DNA from: Pseudomonas laurylsulfativorans
GTDB lineage: Bacteria; Pseudomonadota; Gammaproteobacteria; Pseudomonadales; Pseudomonadaceae
NCBI RefSeq assembly: GCF_002906155.1
Contig: NZ_MUJK01000007.1
Coordinates: forward strand, 124,001-188,000
DNA length: 64,000 bases
Direction of reading: 5' to 3'
Shown here: positions 59,173 to 64,000 of the stretch, piece by piece
Position numbering within the stretch: position 1 is the first letter of the stretch
Layout of the letters: the number at the start of each line of letters is the position of its first letter
Notes under the pieces: generated by a model
The model's input: the letters and a program-made list of their open reading frames with translations, nothing else
Databases searched by the model: none
Told to the model about the DNA's origin: nothing
Program-made: the position numbers and the translations under genes

Positions 59173-59229
59173 GAATAAAACCTTTCGGGCCGCTTGATCG
59201 GCCCACATGGTTTCAAGGGGAGCAACAAG

Positions 59230-59835
59230 ATGATCAAACGCAATTTGCTGGTGATGGGCCTCGCGGTTCTGCTGAGTGCCTGCGGTTTCCAGCTGCGTGG
59301 CACCGGCACCAACGAACTGGCGATCAAGGAACTCGACCTGAGCGCCCGTAACGCCTACGGCCCAACCGTGACCCAACTGCGTCAGGTACTGGAAGGCAGC
59401 GGCGTCAAGGTCTATACCGGTGCACCTTACAAGCTGATCCTGACCAATGAACAGGAAAGCCAGCGCATCCTCAGCTACGCAGGTGCCGGTCGTGCTGGCG
59501 AGTACCAGGTCACCACCGTGCTGAACTACGACATCCGTGGTCGCGGTGATCTGCCACTGTTGAGCGACAAGCTTGAAGTGCAGAAAATCTATATGCACGA
59601 CGGCAACAACCTGGTGGGCTCCGATCAGGAAGCTGCAACGGCCCGGGAAGAAGGCCGCCGAGAGATGGTTCAACGCATGATGCTGCGCCTGGAACAACTG
59701 AGCCCGGCCCAACTGGATCAGTTGCAGCAGACTGCCGAAGCCAAGGCCAAGGCTGACGCCGCGGCACTGGAAGCGGCACAAAAGGCTGAAGCGGAAACCC
59801 CGCGTCAGTCGCCTATCGAACTGCCGCAGCAGTAA
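59230..59835 (+). CDS. lptE: LPS-assembly lipoprotein LptE
   Basis: Lipoprotein of 201 residues starting MIKRNLLVMGLAVLLSACGFQLRGTG, with lipobox LLSAC (Cys18). The LptE domain continues to about residue 165, and the C-terminal coiled, A/E/K-rich tail (TAEAKAKADAAALEAAQKAE) is common in Pseudomonas. It plugs LptD at the outer membrane for LPS insertion. The GGCGCC-type hairpins flank it on both sides. Confidence 0.95.
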   Translation: MIKRNLLVMGLAVLLSACGFQLRGTGTNELAIKELDLSARNAYGPTVTQLRQVLEGSGVKVYTGAPYKLILTNEQESQRILSYAGAGRAGEYQVTTVLNYDIRGRGDLPLLSDKLEVQKIYMHDGNNLVGSDQEAATAREEGRREMVQRMMLRLEQLSPAQLDQLQQTAEAKAKADAAALEAAQKAEAETPRQSPIELPQQ

Positions 59836-59841
59836 GACTTA

Positions 59842-59861
59842 CGGGGCGCCCAGGCGCCCCG
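59842..59861 (+). terminator. GC hairpin between lptE and holA
   Basis: CGGGGCGCC (59842-59850) pairs with GGCGCCCCG (59853-59861) around a two-base turn. There is no T-tract, so read-through to holA 14 bp later is likely. Confidence 0.5.
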
Positions 59862-59874
59862 TTCGCCCTCTCTT

Positions 59875-60912
59875 ATGAAGCTCGCCCCCGCCCAACTCGC
59901 CAAACACCTGCAAGGTGCCCTCGCGCCGGTCTACATCATCAGCGGCGATGATCCGTTGTTGTGCCAGGAAGCAGCCGACGCTGTTCGCGCCGCCGCCCGT
60001 CAGCAAGGATTTGATGAGCGCCAGGTGTTTGCCGCCGACGCCAGTTTCGACTGGGGCACGCTGCTGCAAGCCGGTGCCAGCATGTCGCTGTTCGCTGAAA
60101 AGCGCCTGCTGGAGTTGCGCCTGCCTTCCGGCAAACCCGGTGACAAAGGTGCCGCCGCGCTAATCGAATACTGCTCGCGCCCGGCCGAAGACACCGTGCT
60201 GCTGATCAGCTTGCCGAAACTTGATGGCAGCGCGCAGAAAACCAAGTGGGGCAAGGCGCTGGTCGAAGGGCCGCAAACCCAGTTCGTGCAGATCTGGCCA
60301 GTCGATGTCGGCCAGTTGCCCAGCTGGATCCGCCAGCGCCTGTCCCAGGCCGGTCTTTCCGCCAGCCAGGACGCCGTTGAACTGATCGCTGCACGGGTCG
60401 AGGGCAATTTGCTGGCCGCCGCCCAGGAAATCGAAAAGCTCAAACTGATGGCCGAAGGGGGTCAGATCACCGTCGAAACCGTGCAGGCGGCGGTGGCTGA
60501 CAGTGCTCGCTTCGACGTGTTTGGCCTGACCGATGCGGTACTCAACGGTGAAGCGGCCCACGCGCTGCGCATGCTCGAAGGCTTGCGTGGCGAAGGCGTC
60601 GAACCGCCGGTGATTCTCTGGGCCCTGGCCCGGGAGCTGCGCCTGCTGGCCAATATTTCGCTGCAATACAGTCAGGGGACGCCGCTGGACAAGGCCTTCA
60701 GCCAAGCCAAACCCCCGATCTGGGACAAACGCAAACCGTTGATGAGCAAAGCCCTGCAACGCTACTCGGCACAACGCTGGGCGCAACTGCTGCTGGAAGC
60801 GCAACGCATCGACGCGCAGATCAAGGGCCAGGCTGCGGGTTCGCCATGGATGAGTTTGAGCCGGTTGACGTTGTTGATGGCCGGGCAGAGATTGTCGCTA
60901 CCTGCCGAGTAA
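59875..60912 (+). CDS. holA: DNA polymerase III delta subunit
   Basis: Clamp-loader subunit of 345 residues. N-terminal AAA+-like domain: VYIISGDDPLLCQEAADAVRA and SLFAEKRLLELRLPSGKPGDKG; the C-terminal collar domain includes LWALARELRLLANISLQ. It opens the beta clamp. Third gene of the leuS-lptE-holA run. Confidence 0.95.
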   Translation: MKLAPAQLAKHLQGALAPVYIISGDDPLLCQEAADAVRAAARQQGFDERQVFAADASFDWGTLLQAGASMSLFAEKRLLELRLPSGKPGDKGAAALIEYCSRPAEDTVLLISLPKLDGSAQKTKWGKALVEGPQTQFVQIWPVDVGQLPSWIRQRLSQAGLSASQDAVELIAARVEGNLLAAAQEIEKLKLMAEGGQITVETVQAAVADSARFDVFGLTDAVLNGEAAHALRMLEGLRGEGVEPPVILWALARELRLLANISLQYSQGTPLDKAFSQAKPPIWDKRKPLMSKALQRYSAQRWAQLLLEAQRIDAQIKGQAAGSPWMSLSRLTLLMAGQRLSLPAE

Positions 60913-60919
60913 GGCTTTC

Positions 60920-61053
60920 TGTGGCGAGGGGGCTTGCCCCCGTTGGGGCGCGAAGCGCCCCCATAATCGATATACACGGCATTTCAGATAAACCGCGTAT
61001 ATCGATTTTACGACGGCTTCGCCGCCGAGCGGGGGCAAGCCCCCCTCGCCACA
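60920..61053. repeat. REPIN, GGGGGCTTGCCCCC type
   Basis: TGTGGCGAGGGGGCTTGCCC faces GGGGCAAGCCCCCCTCGCCA. Inner arms ATCGATATACACGG and CCGCGTATATCGAT give a second perfect stem-like pair, making the whole a long cruciform. Confidence 0.92.
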
Positions 61054-61170
61054 GAAACCACATCGTTATCAAGATCAATGAAAGCTCCTACACAATGTAG
61101 GGACTAGACAGTCCCCCAACTTCGGCCGATGATTCGCCTCGCAAAAACCACTCACTTGCGAGCAATCATC

Positions 61171-61335
61171 ATGAGCAAAAAGCCGTCGAAACACGGCCCC
61201 AACAAGGCCAAATCCATCATCGCCCAGCCATTGTTCCGCAGCCGCCAGGAACGCCCGGCCAAGGGCAAAGGCAGTTACCGCCGCGAAGCCTTCCAGTCTG
61301 ACAACTGGGAGGCTTCTTACTTTCTGGCTGCGTAA
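61171..61335 (+). CDS. arfA: Alternative ribosome-rescue factor A
   Basis: Small basic protein of 54 residues starting MSKKPSKHGPNKAKSIIAQ. The core PLFRSRQERPAKGKGSYRRE and NWEAS matches the ArfA family of E. coli, which rescues ribosomes stalled on non-stop mRNA by recruiting RF2. A hairpin at 61285-61316 lies inside the codons for this region; relatives use such a hairpin so that the normal transcript lacks a stop and is degraded unless tmRNA fails. The start ATG is preceded by GAGCAATCATC and is the one that fits the family. Confidence 0.88.
   Translation: MSKKPSKHGPNKAKSIIAQPLFRSRQERPAKGKGSYRREAFQSDNWEASYFLAA
61285..61316 (+). promoter_or_regulatory. Intragenic hairpin in arfA (terminator or RNase III-type)
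   Basis: GAAGCCTTCCAG (61285-61296) pairs over 12 bp, one of them G-U, with CTGGGAGGCTTC (61305-61316) across the loop TCTGACAA. It lies 17 bp before the stop codon and is followed by TTACTTTCTGG, so a transcript ending or cut here would have no stop. Confidence 0.75.
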
Positions 61336-61396
61336 AGCAGAACACCCCTTCGACATGTTAAGGTCTGTACCTGATTCGTACTCCCTGGACCCGTGC

Positions 61397-62719
61397 ATGC
61401 CCTTTTGTCTTCCCCGTCGTTGGCACCTACGCCAATTGATCGCTGCCTCCAGCCTTGTTTTGCTTGTCGCCTGTGCGGAAAAACCGACCGCAGCCGACGC
61501 TCAGCCGCTTCAGACGCTTCCTGTCGCCACCGCCCCGGCGGTTGTTCCGCCTGTGGTTCCGACGGGTGAGAACCTCGACATCCAGCCAACCCAGACCTTT
61601 GCCGAATGGCAGGCAGGCTTCCGCAAGGATGCCCTGGCCGCCGGTATCCGCGCTGATCTGTTCGACCGCGCCTTCGCCAATGTCAGCTTCGACCCCAGTG
61701 TGATTCGTGCCGATCGCAGCCAACCGGAATTCGCAAAACCGGTGTGGGAATACCTCGATGGCGCCCTGTCACCGCTGCGGGTACGCAAAGGCCAGTCGCT
61801 GGTCAACCAGTACGCCGACATCCTGCAAAGCATCGAGCAGCGTTACGGCGTTGATCGTCAGGCGCTGGTGGCCGTCTGGGGCATGGAAAGCAACTTTGGC
61901 CAGTTCCAGGGCAGCAAGTCGGTGATCAACTCGCTGGCGACCCTGGCCTACGAAGGTCGTCGCCCCGGTTTCGCCCACGCGCAATTGATTGCCGCCCTGC
62001 AAATCCTGCAACAAGGCGATATCGAGCCCGAAAAGATGCTCGGTTCCTGGGCCGGCGCCATGGGCCAGACCCAGTTCATCCCGACCACCTACAACACCCA
62101 TGCGGTGGACTTCGATGGTGACGGACGTCGCGATATCTGGGGCAGCTCGGCCGATGCCTTGGCCTCGACCGCGCATTATCTGCAAAGCTCCGGCTGGCAG
62201 AGAGGTCAGCCGTGGGGCTTTGAAGTCCAGCTGCCGAGCGGGTTCGACTACGTGCTGGCCGACGGCACGATTCGCAAGAGCGTCGCCGAATGGCGACAAC
62301 TGGGGGTTATCCTGCCCAACGGTGGCCAGGTCCCGGCCGGCTCGGAGCAACTGTCCGCCGCCCTGCTGCTGCCGGCCGGTTACCGCGGCCCGGCGTTCCT
62401 GGTGCTCGACAACTTCCGGGCAATCCTCAAGTACAACAACTCGTCATCCTATGCCCTGGGGGTGAGCCTGTTGTCCGAACGCTTCAATGGCGCGGGCTTG
62501 ATCAGCGGCTCATGGCCAAAGGATGACCTGCCTCTGAGCCGTACTGAGCGGATCGAACTGCAAAACCTGTTGAGTGCGCAAAACTATGACGCCGGCACCG
62601 CCGACGGGATCATTGGCGCCAACACCCGCAAGGCGATCCGCAGCGCCCAGCAGTCGTTTGGCTGGCCGGCGGATGGCTATCCGACGCACAAGTTGCTCGA
62701 AGGGTTGCGTAACCGCTAA
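61397..62719 (+). CDS. Lytic murein transglycosylase, MltB family, lipoprotein
   Basis: Enzyme of 440 residues cleaving peptidoglycan glycan strands. Start MPFCLPRRWHLRQL with lipobox LLVAC (Cys about residue 28). The SLT_2 domain holds the catalytic Glu in VWGMESNFGQFQG and FDGDGRRDIWGSSADALAS. The C-terminal PG_binding_1 domain (ERIELQNLLSAQNYDAG, IIGANTRKAIRSAQQSFG) targets the wall. It follows arfA by 61 bp. Confidence 0.92.
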   Translation: MPFCLPRRWHLRQLIAASSLVLLVACAEKPTAADAQPLQTLPVATAPAVVPPVVPTGENLDIQPTQTFAEWQAGFRKDALAAGIRADLFDRAFANVSFDPSVIRADRSQPEFAKPVWEYLDGALSPLRVRKGQSLVNQYADILQSIEQRYGVDRQALVAVWGMESNFGQFQGSKSVINSLATLAYEGRRPGFAHAQLIAALQILQQGDIEPEKMLGSWAGAMGQTQFIPTTYNTHAVDFDGDGRRDIWGSSADALASTAHYLQSSGWQRGQPWGFEVQLPSGFDYVLADGTIRKSVAEWRQLGVILPNGGQVPAGSEQLSAALLLPAGYRGPAFLVLDNFRAILKYNNSSSYALGVSLLSERFNGAGLISGSWPKDDLPLSRTERIELQNLLSAQNYDAGTADGIIGANTRKAIRSAQQSFGWPADGYPTHKLLEGLRNR

Positions 62720-62722
62720 AAG

Positions 62723-62806
62723 CTTCGCAAGCAGGCTCGCTCCCACATTCGACCGTATTCCTATGGAGGAACCCGGTCACCTGTGGGAGCGAGCCTGCTT
62801 GCGAAG
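62723..62806. repeat. REPIN, GAGC-type with GCAAGCAGGCTCGC core
   Basis: CTTCGCAAGCAGGCTCGCTC faces GAGCGAGCCTGCTTGCGAAG in a perfect 20-bp inverted repeat. The piece GCAGGCTCGCTCCCACATT is the intact form of the target of the IS110 element at 16.4 kb. Confidence 0.93.
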
Positions 62807-62829
62807 ACTGACTATCAGGCGAAAAAGAT

Positions 62830-63780
62830 CTAGCGCCTGACTACCACATCCTGCTCCAACATCAATTCCTGATTCCCGGCATCCAGCCTGACCAGCGCCC
62901 CCATCGGCAATGTCAGGTTCGGATCGCAGTGCCCACTGCGCCACCCGGACAACACCGGAATCCGCAAAGGTTCGAAGGTCTGCTTGAGCAATCGCTCCAG
63001 CGCCGATACATCAACCCCCGCCACATCCCCGACCAACACTCCGTGCAGTTTGTGCAGCGTGCCTGCCAGCCGCAGATGGGTCAGCAGCCGGTCGATGCGA
63101 TACAGCGGCTCGTTGATGTCCTCGATCAACAGAATGACACCCTCGGCGTCAATTTCGTAAGGCGTGCCCATGGTTGCGGCAATCATGGCCAGATTGCCCC
63201 CCAACAGGCGCCCATGGGCCACGCCCGGCTCGACGGTGGTCAACGGGTAGGCAACCGGATGCGTCATCACTGTGCCAGCCCCCACCTGCCCTCTCAGCAT
63301 GCTGAAGAAGGAAGACTCCGTAGGTATTTGCTTGTCACCCAGCAGGTCGGCATTGAGCAGCGGACCATGAAATGTCACGAAGCCGGCATAGCGACTGATC
63401 GCCAAATGCAGGGCAGTGATGTCGCTGTAGCCGATGAATGGCTTGGCGTTATCGCGCAGCAACTGGAAATCGATGCGATCGAGCAGCCGGGGCGTGCCGT
63501 AACCACCGCGCAGACAGATGATGGCATCGACATCACGATCCGCGAACGCAGCGTGCAGGTCATTGAGCCGCACGTCGTCGCTGCCGGCCAGGTACCCGTC
63601 TTTCTCGTAGACCCCGGGAAACACTTTCAGTGAATAACCCCGGGCACGCATCCATTGCACCGCCTTGTCGGTGTCCAGCGGCGCGGGACCGGCGGGTGCA
63701 ATAACGCCGATCATGCCTTCCGACGGCAGTGCCGGGACAGGAGCGTGAGGGCAAAGGGTGTGGGTCGGTCGAGCGGTCAT
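62830..63780 (-). CDS. ldcA: LD-carboxypeptidase, murein tetrapeptide carboxypeptidase type (peptidase S66)
   Basis: Serine peptidase of 316 residues trimming the terminal D-Ala from recycled muropeptides. Opening MIGVIAPAGPAP, then AIICLRGGYGTPRLLDRIDF, nucleophile Ser in FIGYSDITALHLA, and Glu/His in ILLIEDINEPLYRIDRLL and WRSGHCDPNLTLP. It faces the transglycosylase gene and suits peptidoglycan recycling. Confidence 0.93.
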   Translation of the reverse strand: MTARPTHTLCPHAPVPALPSEGMIGVIAPAGPAPLDTDKAVQWMRARGYSLKVFPGVYEKDGYLAGSDDVRLNDLHAAFADRDVDAIICLRGGYGTPRLLDRIDFQLLRDNAKPFIGYSDITALHLAISRYAGFVTFHGPLLNADLLGDKQIPTESSFFSMLRGQVGAGTVMTHPVAYPLTTVEPGVAHGRLLGGNLAMIAATMGTPYEIDAEGVILLIEDINEPLYRIDRLLTHLRLAGTLHKLHGVLVGDVAGVDVSALERLLKQTFEPLRIPVLSGWRSGHCDPNLTLPMGALVRLDAGNQELMLEQDVVVRR

Positions 63781-63897
63781 CCGTGAATCTCCCTGCGTGA
63801 AATCTTCAGCACACAGTAGTCAGGAACGAGGACAAACTGAAGACTTTCAGTCGCCCCGCAGGTTGCAGGAACAAGCGGCCAATACCGTAGGCCAGGC

Positions 63898-63938
63898 AAA
63901 AAAACGCCCGCAAGGCAGAATACCGTGCGGGCGTTTTT
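63898..63938. terminator. Bidirectional terminator for the minus-strand gene at the right edge
   Basis: AAAAACGCCCGCA (63900-63912) pairs with TGCGGGCGTTTTT (63926-63938). T-tracts stand on both strands. It most likely ends the gene whose stop is at 63955 on the minus strand. Confidence 0.9.
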
Positions 63939-63954
63939 CATATCATTGCGCAGA

Positions 63955-64000
63955 TCAGGACGACATCAGCTCGGCCTTGACCAGCTTGGCCTGCTCGTCG
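63955..64000 (-). CDS. C-terminal end of an unidentified gene, cut by the window edge
   Basis: On the minus strand the last codons read DEQAKLVKAELMSS followed by TGA. A terminator at 63898-63938 lies 16 bp beyond the stop. Too little sequence remains to name the gene. Confidence 0.7.
   Translation of the reverse strand, partial: DEQAKLVKAELMSS

Overview
The window is a 64 kb piece of a fluorescent-group Pseudomonas chromosome. The call rests on gene order (thiD-thiE-hemL; miaB-ybeZ-ybeY-corC-lnt; leuS-lptE-holA), high-GC codon use, and many extragenic palindromes of the Pseudomonas REP/REPIN type. It carries about 55 protein genes and one insertion sequence. I saw no tRNA, rRNA, prophage or CRISPR array.

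Layout. (1) 1-9.6 kb is an accessory catabolic cluster: an MFS importer, a DMT transporter, a TIM-barrel isomerase-like enzyme with a Gfo/Idh/MocA dehydrogenase, an IclR regulator, an FAD dehydrogenase and an aldo/keto reductase. Two TGGAA-N5-TTCCA operator-like palindromes tie the two operons to the regulator. A six-copy tandem array of a 139-bp REPIN unit lies inside this cluster. (2) 9.7-16.4 kb holds a YpfJ-type metallopeptidase, a hydrolase, tesB with a HAD phosphatase, a divergent acetyltransferase/deacetylase pair and a flavoprotein. (3) 16.4-17.6 kb is a complete IS110-family element inserted at a CT dinucleotide inside a REP sequence; its leader can be read as a bridge RNA. (4) 17.7-25 kb holds rhlE, a YedA-type exporter with a divergent Lrp regulator, an exonuclease, a NYN protein and envelope or unknown proteins. 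(5) 25-32 kb holds an ABC importer of the taurine/sulfonate/nitrate class, then an aminotransferase-aldehyde dehydrogenase operon with a divergent LysR regulator. (6) 32-45 kb holds hrpB, a lipoprotein, a CDF metal pump, a Q/N-rich envelope protein, an Lrp regulator, rluE, amn, an AidB-like acyl-CoA dehydrogenase and a 7TM hybrid histidine kinase. (7) 45-64 kb is mostly conserved core: thiamine and haem precursor genes, miaB to lnt, leuS to holA, arfA, a lytic transglycosylase and ldcA.

How it works together. The core blocks serve tRNA modification and charging, ribosome maturation and rescue, lipoprotein maturation and outer-membrane assembly, and peptidoglycan recycling. The accessory blocks import and oxidise small organic substrates; none has a substrate fixed by sequence alone. 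Nearly every gap between operons is filled by a REP doublet of one of three sequence families (core TGGCTTGCCA, GAGC-N2-GCTC, or GGGGGCTTGCCCCC).

The most notable points are the IS110 element with guide-like segments matching both its REP target and its own junction, an arfA gene carrying a 12-bp hairpin inside its coding sequence, and the 139-bp REPIN array that supplies the stop codon of the neighbouring gene.
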